A stretch of 64,000 bases of DNA from Paraburkholderia ultramafica (GTDB taxonomy: Bacteria > Pseudomonadota > Gammaproteobacteria > Burkholderiales > Burkholderiaceae): positions 1-64,000 of the forward strand of contig NZ_CADIKK010000016.1 of NCBI RefSeq assembly GCF_902859915.1, given 5' to 3'. This document shows positions 9,510-18,351 of the stretch, piece after piece (positions within the stretch are counted from its first letter, which is position 1; every line of letters begins with the position of its first letter). A program made the position numbers and the translations under genes. A model generated the notes under the pieces. It searched no databases, was not told the DNA's origin, and worked only from the letters and a program-made list of their open reading frames with translations.

Positions 9510-10922
9510 TCAGACCGACACACGCGACGAATTCATCCGCCCGAACACAAACTGGCCCAGATACCAGACCAGCTCAGTGTTCGCAAGAATAACGTCCTCC
9601 GTTACCGTCGAAGGCTCGAGCTTCATCCGGCGCAGCATCAGTTTGCCTTCGCGCGACGTCATCCAGGCGTGCAGCAGTTCCTTGCGGGTTTTCGCGTCGG
9701 CTGCGTTGAAGTGGTCACGTCCCTTACGTGAATCCTCGTTCATGCGTGCGCGAACCTCTTCTTCGCGCGACGCAACGCTGCGCGCCACCGAACTCCTCGC
9801 TGCGGATTTTGCGGCCTGTTCCTGCGCTTCGTCGGCAAGAAGCTTGGCCTGAACGTCGACCATCGTCCGTTCGGCTTCAGACATCTTCCAGTTGTCGCGT
9901 AGCGCTCTCATCAGGTAACCGGCAGGGCTCTTTTTGACCTGCCCGCGTTTGATCCTGAATCGCGTGTATTCGACCGCTTGCTGGATGCGCTCATCGGTCC
10001 ATACATCGCGGTTCTCCGAAATCTCGCTGAACTGCTTGGTCGACAGCGTGAATTCGTCGGTGAGGACTTTGTACAGGTGGCTCGCGTCCGCCAGACTGGC
10101 CAGCACGGCATCCGCCGTGTCCTTGCGTTTGAGCAGAAACCTGATGCGGTCGATTTTCTTCGACGAGGTGGACGCGGTCCTGGTCTCGTACGACAGCTCG
10201 ATGTCCGACACCTCGTTGATTTCCCGAACCGCGGGTTCAAGCCAGTCGCGCTTGAAGTACTTGAAGATCGCGGCGTTTGCGCCCATTCTGCCGGGCCAGT
10301 TGCGCATTTCATCGAGCTGGATCCAGTCGGTCCGGCCTGCCGGGACATGCGGCAGGACCTTGTCATAGATTGCGCGCGCCAGGCTGCGCGTGAATGCGGT
10401 TGAAATGCGCAGACTCAGCCAGTGCGATTTTTGCGGGTCACGGATGTGCGGGACAAGGCGTGGATGGACGTCGAAACGCATCCGCCCTCGATGAAAACCC
10501 ACCATCCCGATCAGTTGGACCTGAACCCATAGATCGTTTTCGTTTGGATCGCGGTCCATGGGCGTATTGGTGACCCGGACTTTCGCGTTCTGCGCTTCAT
10601 CGGCGATGGTGCGCAAGTGCTTGAGATTGCGGCTGTCATAGCGCATCAACCACTTGAAGTAGTTCAGCTCGACGTCGTACTGGTCCCGCAGTTCGGTCTC
10701 TTGCGCGACGATAAAATACGCCGCGTCGAGAAAGCGCCGCGCCGGCAACCCCATGTTGACGATTTCGGTGAAGAAGTCATTGCGTTGATAGCCGATTTCA
10801 CGATTGGCCTCATTGATTCGCAATCCTAAGTCGAACATGTCTTCGAACAGCGCGAGTGCCATCTGTCGAGACGTTGCCTTCGACTTGCCCTCTTCCGGAT
10901 TGTCCGACGCCATGTTCTTCAT
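9510..10922 (-). CDS. Replication initiator, Rep_3/RepB plasmid family
   Basis: A 470-residue initiator resembling the Burkholderiaceae secondary-replicon Rep: two predicted winged-helix regions (about residues 15-140 and 160-280; SRQMALALFEDMFDLGL, then VQVQLIGMVGFHRGRMRFD and DKVLPHVPAGRTDWIQLDEMRNW) and a charged C-terminal part. It should bind the iterons upstream and open the origin. I chose the ATG at 10922 (MKNMASDN), preceded by a purine-rich AAAAAGAG; an ATG at 10913 is the alternative. The frame stays open to 11195, but that extension reads through iterons and is not coding. Iterons begin 50 bp upstream of the start, so self-repression by Rep is likely. The gene points away from parAB, with the origin between them. 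Confidence 0.9.
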   Translation of the reverse strand: MKNMASDNPEEGKSKATSRQMALALFEDMFDLGLRINEANREIGYQRNDFFTEIVNMGLPARRFLDAAYFIVAQETELRDQYDVELNYFKWLMRYDSRNLKHLRTIADEAQNAKVRVTNTPMDRDPNENDLWVQVQLIGMVGFHRGRMRFDVHPRLVPHIRDPQKSHWLSLRISTAFTRSLARAIYDKVLPHVPAGRTDWIQLDEMRNWPGRMGANAAIFKYFKRDWLEPAVREINEVSDIELSYETRTASTSSKKIDRIRFLLKRKDTADAVLASLADASHLYKVLTDEFTLSTKQFSEISENRDVWTDERIQQAVEYTRFRIKRGQVKKSPAGYLMRALRDNWKMSEAERTMVDVQAKLLADEAQEQAAKSAARSSVARSVASREEEVRARMNEDSRKGRDHFNAADAKTRKELLHAWMTSREGKLMLRRMKLEPSTVTEDVILANTELVWYLGQFVFGRMNSSRVSV

Positions 10923-10971
10923 CCACTCTTTTTTCGCTTTCGGGACTGTAGCATGCGGTGGTGAGCTGTCA

Positions 10972-11283
10972 ACACACAGAACCTCACCATCAATGGGTTG
11001 CTCGCGGGCCGCTCGGCCGGCTTTTTGCCGTTGCGCACATAGAACCTCACCAGTGGCACAACCAACCTCACCACGACGGCGCGTTTGTGCCGGCCGAATC
11101 GCAATTGCACGGGGCTTTCCGCGGATCCAGCTCGCGTACGCACAACTTACCTCACCTTCTGATTTTCCATGGACCTCGAGCACATCTAACCTCACCTTGA
11201 TGTGGAAGCAGTCTCACCTTGCTGCACAATGGACAGCACCTACGAGCACACCCAACCTCACCTTCGACACATCACACCTCACC
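10972..11283 (-). repeat. Iteron array A, seven copies facing rep
   Basis: Seven 17-bp repeats on the minus strand, at 10972, 11035, 11056, 11140, 11180, 11246 and 11267 (left ends). All keep GGTGAGGT; the last six bases vary around TTGTGC/ATGTGC. The 11267 copy is the most divergent. Spacing is irregular, from 4 to 67 bp. Confidence 0.88.
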
Positions 11284-11327
11284 TTTCCATGGTTAAGTGC
11301 TTGAATCAAATGAGCATCGTGTTTCTC

Positions 11328-11390
11328 TGTTGGTTTGTTGGCTTGTTGTGTTTAAAAAAAAACAGACAAACCGTTAACCAGAAGCAAGGT
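11328..11390. other. AT-rich segment, candidate DNA unwinding element
   Basis: This segment is strongly strand-asymmetric: a T/G-rich half (TTGGTTTGTTGGCTTGTTG), a run of nine A, then ACAGACAAACC. GGTTTGT and ACAAACC form a 7-bp inverted repeat around the A-run. It lies between the oppositely oriented iteron groups, as an unwinding element would. Confidence 0.5.
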
Positions 11391-11408
11391 ATTTGCGTAG
11401 GACAAGAC

Positions 11409-11747
11409 GGTGAGGTTCATTGTGTGGACGGCTCTCCTATAGAGGTTTGCCACAAGGGATGGTGAGGTTGATTGTGTCGAAAGTTACTTCAGAGCAACTA
11501 CGGGGCTTGCCAGCAGACAGGACTCTCGGTTCTTAGCTGCTCAAAAGGTAGGTGAGGTTGATTGTGCATTGCCGGTCGACGAAGCCTTGCAATACGGGAG
11601 CAAGGTGAGGTTGGTTGTGCTGACAGGGCAATGAGCCGGACTACGGAAATGGAAAAATGCACAAATGACCTCACCGTCTGCTGCTTTTTTGAGCAACGAT
11701 TGCACGCCGAGACGCCGCTTGTACACGCAAGGTGAGGTCGCTTGTGC
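11409..11747 (+). repeat. Iteron array B, six copies toward parA
   Basis: Copies on the plus strand start at 11409, 11461, 11551, 11604 and 11731, and one is inverted at 11659-11675. They share GGTGAGGT and end TTGTGC or TTGTGT. The 11551 and 11604 copies match the consensus exactly. Orientation is opposite to array A except for the single inverted copy. Confidence 0.88.
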
Positions 11748-11820
11748 ATATCCGGGTTTTCAGGATGGCCCCTGCGAGCGGCTCGATCGGGTCCGGCAAA
11801 CCGGCATTTCGCTTAGGAAG

Positions 11821-11835
11821 CGTACTTTGAGTACG
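11821..11835. promoter_or_regulatory. CGTACT-TTG-AGTACG inverted repeat upstream of parA
   Basis: A perfect 6-bp dyad with a 3-bp spacer, 122 bp before the parA start and 73 bp beyond the last iteron. ParA proteins with an N-terminal HTH usually repress their own operon through a dyad near the promoter, so this is a candidate operator. No clean promoter hexamers were identified. Confidence 0.4.
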
Positions 11836-11956
11836 GTAAAAGGGTCGAAATTCGGTAGAATTGCAAAAAACCAACGTAAAAACAGCAATTTAAAAAGCTA
11901 TCTTCAAGTATTTCCTGTATTCTGAGCTTTCTGGAATTTTATGGAAAAACCTCAGA

Positions 11957-13168
11957 ATGGTCAGAACGAGCCAACTTCCTGCCGTAGACCGAACCGTTCA
12001 CTTTGAGCAGATCAGCCAGTTTGCGGAAAAGGTCACGATTTTCACGAACGAACTTCGTGACACGATTCTGGCGCCTCGTCCTCGAAAGACGGCTCCTGTT
12101 TTCAAAACAGGCGAGATTGCCGAGATGTGCAACATCTCTCACTCGCAGGTTCAATATCTCGCTACCAAAGGTGACGGCGAGTTGCCGCCTGGCACCGCGG
12201 CAGGCACCGGCCGGACCCGCACGTTCACATTGGAAGAAGCGCGCATTTGGGTCCAGAAAGTCTCCGACATCTATCAGACTCCCCTCGTTACGCGGCTCAA
12301 GGAGCCGGACGGGAAAATCATCATCACGGCCCAACTGAAGGGTGGGTCTGCGAAGACCACGACGACTATGTGCCTGGCGCAGGGACTTTCGCTGCGGGGC
12401 CGCAAAGTACTGGTGCTTGACCTTGATCCGCAGGCGTCGCTTTCTGAGCTCTGCGGACTGTATGCAGAAAAAGACGTGACGCCGGAAGACACCGTGTTGC
12501 CGTACGTCTACGATCAGGAAATTGAGGGCGGCCTGGCGGCGCGGGTCCAGTCGACGTACTGGGACGGAATCGATGTAATTCCGGCGCACACGGAACTGAT
12601 TGGCGCGGAATTTCATTTGCCTGCCATGCAAAAAATGAGGCCGGGCTTCAGGTTCTGGACCGTGCTTCGACAGGGCCTCGAGCCGCTGCGGAAGAAGTAT
12701 GACTACATCCTGATGGACACGTCCCCGTCGCTGTCATATCTCAATTTGAATGCGCTGATGGCAGCAGATGCGATGGTCATGCCGATGGTGCCGGAGAACC
12801 TGGATTTCATCAGCTCGCTGTCGTTCTGGAGACTCTTTTCGGATGTTTCCAAGAGCTTTATCAAGTACGAGAAAGATAAGAAATACGACTTTGTCTCACT
12901 GATGCTGTCGAGGGTCGATTATGGGCGAAATTCGTCTGCGCCGATTGTGCGGGCGTGGGCACAGAGCGCTTATGAAAACTGGCTGCATTCGATTGAGGTG
13001 CCGGCCAGCTCTGTGATGAGCACGGGTGCCCTGGCCTTTTCAACGGTCTTCGACATCAGCAGTACCCATAGTGCGTCCAAGTCTCTGCAACGTGTACGAC
13101 AGCCTCTTGTCGATTACTGCCGATGGGTGGACGAAATCTACTCGGAAAAATGGAGGAACACGCAATGA
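11957..13168 (+). CDS. parA: ParA-type partition ATPase (type Ia, with N-terminal DNA-binding region)
   Basis: A 403-residue ParA. Residues 45-110 resemble a MerR-like helix-turn-helix (FKTGEIAEMCNISHSQVQYLATKG), the feature that separates type Ia ParA from the short type Ib. The deviant Walker A is QLKGGSAKTTTT with Lys128 and Lys133; LVLDLDPQASLS and YILMDTSPSLSYL are the later ATPase motifs. With ParB it positions the replicon copies on the nucleoid and probably represses its own operon. The start is the ATG at 11957; another ATG at 11941 is in a different frame and soon stops. parB overlaps the stop by 4 bp. Confidence 0.93.
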   Translation: MVRTSQLPAVDRTVHFEQISQFAEKVTIFTNELRDTILAPRPRKTAPVFKTGEIAEMCNISHSQVQYLATKGDGELPPGTAAGTGRTRTFTLEEARIWVQKVSDIYQTPLVTRLKEPDGKIIITAQLKGGSAKTTTTMCLAQGLSLRGRKVLVLDLDPQASLSELCGLYAEKDVTPEDTVLPYVYDQEIEGGLAARVQSTYWDGIDVIPAHTELIGAEFHLPAMQKMRPGFRFWTVLRQGLEPLRKKYDYILMDTSPSLSYLNLNALMAADAMVMPMVPENLDFISSLSFWRLFSDVSKSFIKYEKDKKYDFVSLMLSRVDYGRNSSAPIVRAWAQSAYENWLHSIEVPASSVMSTGALAFSTVFDISSTHSASKSLQRVRQPLVDYCRWVDEIYSEKWRNTQ

Positions 13169-14139
13169 GCAACATGCGAGAACAACTGCTGGCCAAGACG
13201 TCTGGCATCCGTAAGACCTCGTCGATCAACGAAGACGAAGTTAAACGCAGCACCCGGACGCAGACGGCGCCTGGGCTCGCGGGTGCCTTGGCGGTTGCTC
13301 AACTCCGGGTACAGGAACTGGAGTCAACCGGCGTCGCGTCGCAGTTGCAAGTAGCGGGGATCCTGCCGAACCCCTGGCAACCACGTCGAGTGTTCAACGA
13401 AGCGAAGCTGACGGAACTCGCCGAGTCGATTCGCGAGGTGGGGCTGATGCAGCCCATCGTCGTTCGACGTGTGGAAGACGACTATCAGATTGTGGCGGGT
13501 GAGCGTCGCTGGCGCGCACACAAGATGCTGGGAATCGACACCATCAAGGCTGTCGTCGCAGATTGCTCCGATTCGGACATGGCTGTATTGGCCATGGTGG
13601 AGAACATCAGCCGCGATGATCTGGCTGACTATGAGATTGGTGTCGCCATTCGGCGTTCGGAGGCAGAATTCCCTAATCGCAAACGGCTGGCCGAGGCGAT
13701 GGGTCTATCGCGAGCGGGGCTTTACCAATTCCTTGCGTTCGAGAATTTGCCGGACTTCATCAAGAAGGATCTGGACATCCAGCCTCGCCTTCTCGGCGGG
13801 ACCGCTGCTCAAGCGATCGCGGCGACTATCAAGAAGCATGGCGATGATGGCGTGAAGGCTGCGATGGAAATCTGGCCGCTTGTGTTGAAAGGTGAAATGG
13901 ACCAGGGCAAAGCCGCTTCGGCGATTACTGCGCTGGCGACTCGCCGGACCACTTCGGCCGGGACGAGCGGTCGCAGTATTGACAAGTTTTTCTCTGGGAA
14001 AGAACACGCAGGAAGTATTACCAAGGACATCAGTAACTTCACGGTAAAAATTAAGACCGGGGTGATTACAGAGGCGCAAGAGACTCAGATACGGGAACTC
14101 ATCGGTCAGATGTTTCAGCCTCAGCCGAAGGCTAGCTGA
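13165..14139 (+). CDS. parB: ParB-type partition DNA-binding protein
   Basis: A 324-residue ParB/Spo0J family protein. The N-terminal CTPase/ParB region includes VAGILPNPWQPRR and IVAGERRWRAHKMLG (the conserved GERRxRA box), followed by MVENISRDDL and an HTH with RLAEAMGLSRAGLYQFL. The start is the ATG at 13165 inside parA's stop (ATGA), preceded by GGAGG, which is standard translational coupling; the longer open frame to 13123 is not needed. A rho-independent terminator follows at 14162. The cognate parS was not identified with certainty. Confidence 0.93.
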   Translation: MSNMREQLLAKTSGIRKTSSINEDEVKRSTRTQTAPGLAGALAVAQLRVQELESTGVASQLQVAGILPNPWQPRRVFNEAKLTELAESIREVGLMQPIVVRRVEDDYQIVAGERRWRAHKMLGIDTIKAVVADCSDSDMAVLAMVENISRDDLADYEIGVAIRRSEAEFPNRKRLAEAMGLSRAGLYQFLAFENLPDFIKKDLDIQPRLLGGTAAQAIAATIKKHGDDGVKAAMEIWPLVLKGEMDQGKAASAITALATRRTTSAGTSGRSIDKFFSGKEHAGSITKDISNFTVKIKTGVITEAQETQIRELIGQMFQPQPKAS

Positions 14140-14161
14140 CTGATGATTGCGTTGTGAATAA

Positions 14162-14185
14162 AGCCCGCACGTTGCGGGCTTTTTT
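14162..14185 (+). terminator. Rho-independent terminator of parAB
   Basis: AGCCCGCA-CGT-TGCGGGCT is a perfect 8-bp stem with a 3-nt loop, running into six T residues, 22 bp after the parB stop. Confidence 0.9.
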
Positions 14186-14212
14186 ATTTGGGAAAGGGAT
14201 CTGGTTTGCCTT

Positions 14213-14249
14213 GGGGCTGCAGTGTCTAGACTCTAGACACTGCAGCCCC
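14213..14249. repeat. Perfect 17-bp inverted repeat downstream of parB
   Basis: GGGGCTGCAGTGTCTAG, a 3-base spacer ACT, then the exact reverse complement (14233-14249). There is no T-run, and it lies just after a complete terminator, so a second terminator is unlikely. Candidates are a ParB-bound centromere site, a recombination site or a plasmid-copy hairpin. Confidence 0.85.
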
Positions 14250-16692
14250 CGAGGCGCTGTTGTTCTGGCAAGTAAGCGTGACGCGATTGTGACTGAGTCG
14301 GAAGGGGGGCACGTCGAAGGTGCGACGTCGCTGTTTGCTTCTGAATCGCCTGGTGTGTGCCTATTCATCGGAAGCGCTGTCGGACATTTAAGTTGGCCGA
14401 TTTGTTTCGCGACACCTCTGCGCTACGCCCTTTTGGGAATCGCAGCGAGCGGCTTGCTACTTATTTAGGCTGGCTCGTTGGCGATTCGGGGTTGTACCCG
14501 AAGACCTCGCGTATTCGCAACGAACTATCAGAACGCAGCACAAAAGGGCTCGCGATTCCCATGAGGCCATCGTCGGCGCGGGAGAATCCGGAGAGGATTC
14601 CGCGGCTGCAAGGGGTGGGATAGAAAGCATCATCACGCGGATTCTTGACCAGAACTTCGGGCTGATATCTCACCGGTAGTTTGGCTGCCTGGACGATAGG
14701 CCCCCATGACCTGGTTGTCCGTGGATTGTCTCGTCGAAGGAAACCCATCTTCGTCGACCACATAGCTCCGTCCGACCTCATAGTTTCACGACTGTCGCCG
14801 AATGGCTGCGCCAACACGGCAGATCCCGTCACACACGTAGGAATTGTTGTGACGCGCTATTTATCCGATCGAATTTCGAAATCCGAGAAACCGGGGATCC
14901 GCTCCCGTGAAGTCCGTGCACGGGTCATGCTTGACGGTACAAGATAAAGGCTTCGATTGTTCTTTTGGTTAAGCAACTGGTGCCGCTCGCTACAACGAGC
15001 CGCTGACGGGAAGTTCTCTCGCGTAAGTGTCTTTTCACTGCCCCGCGCGAGAAAACGCAGACCGAACGGTAGATTCAAGGCCACGTTAAAAACGGTCAGT
15101 AGCCAACAGTCGCCGTCAAATCCGTCTGCCACAGAAATTCACCGACTGCCTTGGCAAATACCGGCAGGTTCATGGTCCGTGTGCGGTTTTTGCAAAAAAA
15201 CTGAAGGCTTTAGTCGCTCGCCAGCTGGCACCTGTGTTTTCGCGTCGAGCCCGTGCATCGCGAGATTGTGTTCAGCGAGTCATCTTCTTGCAGTTGGCAT
15301 GGCGTCGCAGTTGCCCGTCTGGATAGACGACGCTTTGTCCTATGAGAGCGACCACGAAAAGACGCAGACACATGAATTAAGGTGCTCATCAAAGCGCGAT
15401 ATTAGACGCAGCTTGCCAGGCTATTAGAAAATCGATGGCCACAGTTGTGAGTTTGGAAAATGACATATGTCCGGCAAGTCGCCGATCGTCGATCTAATGG
15501 GCTACTCGTTTCTGAACGCCTTGTGCCGAACCATGAGTGATCCGCGTGTGAATGGATGTAACCGGTAGGCTCCCGAGGTCACAGCAATCGTTCCCAACGC
15601 CGCGCCGCGGATTCTCTTAGTCTTCTATATGCGCGTCCCCGCATAGATTTAGCTGGATCACCGGCCGGAGCGCGACGTGTTTTGTGTTGCCTGATCTGAA
15701 CTGCTGCGCCATGCGTGCGCAGGCCGCACAGGCCAACTCAAAGCTTGGCGATGTCAAAGAACCACCGTCTTCATTGCGGTTGCGCGTCCATCGAGAGGTG
15801 GTAATCGAGTCCGCAGCAACGCTCAGAAATGGCTGGCTACTCTGCGCTGCCACGAGGAATGTCCGGAACTGCTACCCCCAGGGGAAGCCGCAATTCATTG
15901 CCGCAGTGAACCAGGTTGATGCGATCGAAGTGATTTACCTCGAACACATCAGTTCTGAAATTTCGACGGAAACCGCAGGAGAAACAATTCCGCGCGATCA
16001 AAGCGGAATAAACCCAACCCCTGTCTGGCCGGTAGATTGACTGTCTTTATACCTCCGCATCGTTGCGAGTGATGTCGGCTTGGCGCGCTGCGAAACAGTT
16101 GGCGGACCGATCGGACTCGAACGGTGGTTAATCAGGTGATCCGCGAAAACGGAAAATGCAGCCGTTACCTCTCTCTACGCTAACCTAACCGGCGCCGCTT
16201 TTGTCCACTGCTGGGCGGTTCCAGTCGACGGGTGTTGAACGTCGCGTGCTATAGACGATACGTCGTGAAGTGAAGTCCACAAGAAAGCCGAACGTGGCTC
16301 CCCAACTCAAGATCTTGGCGCACCACACCGGCGACGGCCATGACGATGGGCTGAATCGTGAATGGTCGGAACCCCGCGATGGACGCTTGCTCAAGCCCCG
16401 CCTGCCAAAGAAGCGTAAAGACTGACCGCGATATTGACCCGATGCGCCAAGCGCAGAATGAGCAAGTGAAACCCCGCTTGAACAGATCACCTTGGAATCT
16501 GAGCAGGTAAGAACACCGTCGCTGAATGACGACGCGACATCGGCTGAGAGTCTTCCACGCTGCTGCTGGAGAAGAGCATGTCCCGTTTGCTCTGCACCGC
16601 ATCTTCTAGAGAATCGCGAAATGCAGCAGCGCGGATTGCCTAGGGTGTCTGAATTGAGGACGGAATCAGTCTAGCCGATGCAGCTAGTATTT

Positions 16693-16712
16693 GGGGTCAA
16701 TACATTGACCCC
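16693..16712. repeat. 20-bp near-perfect palindrome GGGGTCAAT-AC-ATTGACCCC
   Basis: Two 9-bp arms are exact reverse complements around a 2-bp centre. No coding gene is next to it, so its role is unknown; this size of dyad is typical of a dimeric protein binding site. Confidence 0.7.
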
Positions 16713-16912
16713 TGCGGAGAACAGAAGGGCAGGCAATCAGCCAGTCGTGTGTAGAGGAAACCCGACTCGACGTCGGCTGGAGTCTTAGCCGCAATATGAT
16801 TTGCCGTTGCGCTTGAGGGATGCGGACGTTAAGTGCGCCAAGCGGCACGTGAATTCTAGCTGCATGCTTCCATTGCATCATCGTTCACTACCGGATCCAT
16901 CATCAATTCGGT

Positions 16913-16997
16913 CGTGAAACATCCCACGATATCGGGTAAGTTGAATAACCCGATGTTTAATATGTATTTTTCATCTGTCTAGGACGTATGTTTCACG
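16913..16997. repeat. Nested inverted repeats with parS-like half sites
   Basis: CGTGAAACAT at 16913-16922 and its exact complement ATGTTTCACG at 16988-16997 enclose a second dyad, ATCGGGT (16931-16937) and ACCCGAT (16948-16954). GTTTCACG is one half of the canonical chromosomal parS (GTTTCACGTGAAAC); the second arm followed by GAAAAAA matches the 16-bp parS at 13 positions. Whether any ParB binds it is unknown. Confidence 0.5.
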
Positions 16998-18351
16998 GAA
17001 AAAAGGGCACTCTTGGCTGCGAGCTCCATTTACTGTCCGCTATTTCGATCGTTTCCCGGAAATAATTGCTGATTGGTTGATGAGTGTAGTACCTGATACG
17101 TAATGTGTAGTGGCGTTACGTTCTGCGTAGAAGATACCAGCACCCTACAGTTGGCGGGAGAATCGAGCAATCAGCATGACCGTTGGCACTATCGCGATCA
17201 GGTTTCGCTACGCGACATTACGACAACGCTGCGCTTCAAAAAACTCAATCGAGCGGCTTCGCGTCTCGGCACTGGCGCCGCGAGCTATCCAAAACGGCCG
17301 CGCCCTCGTTAGCCCGATAGATCTCTCGCCAGACCACCTCAGTGACGAGAGCGAACAGGCCCGCGCTAACTCCGCCGAACTCTCAAGCGAATTCACGCAC
17401 ACTGATCGTCCCGGGTTTCATGAGGTCTCCCGAACGGGACGTCGTCGGTGCGTGTCTCTGGCGGCAAGAGCGGCATGACCAGGTGAGGGCGCGAACGGCG
17501 CCGTCGCTAGCTGTTGACTCACGATTCTGCTTCCTGGCTGCAGGCAGCGAGAAGGGCAGATCAAGCATAAGGTTGGCGGAACAGTCACCGGCTGCGGACG
17601 CTACATCATGAATAAGACACAACAATCACGGGACATCGGTTGGTCGGGCGAGTCCATTCGACCTCCGTAGACCGCGCGTACATCGTGTGGGATTGGTCTG
17701 CGGATGCCAACGGCCTCGAGCAGCCATCTGATGCAAAGAGGAGCGCGGTGTGCATTTAGCCGGGGACAGGTAGTCGAGAACTGTCTGGTACGCTGTGCCG
17801 GCCAACACCTCGCGACGTATTCGCCGATAACGCCCCTCGCCGGTCCGCATCTAACTGAACGCTGATGGTAGATCCATTCACTTTTCAACATGATTCGATG
17901 GATGTGTTGTCGTAGAGGGTTCCGCGGAAACTGATGGACGTATGCCCACGCATAATCCGACGAGTAGCTGATGCGTGCGGCGCGTTGATAGCTGCCACGG
18001 TTTGCGACGGCCGATGCTCCCTTGCAGGTCCTGCGCTGCGATAGCACAAAACAACGTCCGCGTGATGCCTGATTATGTGTAACCGGAGAATGTCGACGAC
18101 GAATTCGCTGCTGAGCAATGTTTATATCAAACGGAATCCTAAATAAAAAACGACTCCACACGAAATTATTTGGTAGCCTGCCGCACTTCAATAGACTCCA
18201 CGATTGCAACAAATTCCAACGTGTCACGTTACCGAACGGACGGTAATCGGTTGGCTATCGTACGCACAGGGAATATTCGCTTTCTCGCGCACCATGGTCT
18301 ACCGATCAAAGGTCGACAAAGTGGGTCCCTTTTGCATTTCGAAACTCCGAG

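Larger units (their letters stand above)
10923..11956. other. Replication origin region of the replicon
   Basis: The 1.03 kb between the divergent rep and parA genes holds thirteen 17-bp iterons (consensus GGTGAGGTTNNWTGTGC), an AT-rich segment at 11328-11390 flanked by opposed iteron groups, and a possible DnaA-box-like TTTGCCACA at 11446-11454 (one mismatch to TTWTNCACA). Iteron arrays beside a Rep_3 initiator and parAB define plasmid-type origins. No gene is supported inside it. Confidence 0.88.
14250..18351. other. Gene desert, 4.1 kb
   Basis: No open frame here combines a ribosome binding site, protein-like composition and a recognisable domain; the longest (for example 17601-18227 minus and 14957-15427 plus) have many Cys, Trp, Arg and Ser, typical of chance frames. 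I could not recognise transposase, phage or RNA genes. Three inverted repeats are listed separately. The stretch is probably heavily decayed former coding DNA, or a non-coding structural region beside the partition locus. Confidence 0.6.

Noticed and set aside
10923-11195. N-terminal extension of rep
   Set aside because: The 91 extra codons read through several iterons and give repeated GEV(L/S)C peptides; the ATG at 10922 fits the family.
14154-14468. Open frame of 104 codons after parB
   Set aside because: It begins inside the terminator, crosses the 17-bp inverted repeat, and has no recognisable domain.
17601-18227. 208-codon minus-strand frame in the gene desert
   Set aside because: Very high Cys, Trp, His and Arg, no ribosome site and no family resemblance.
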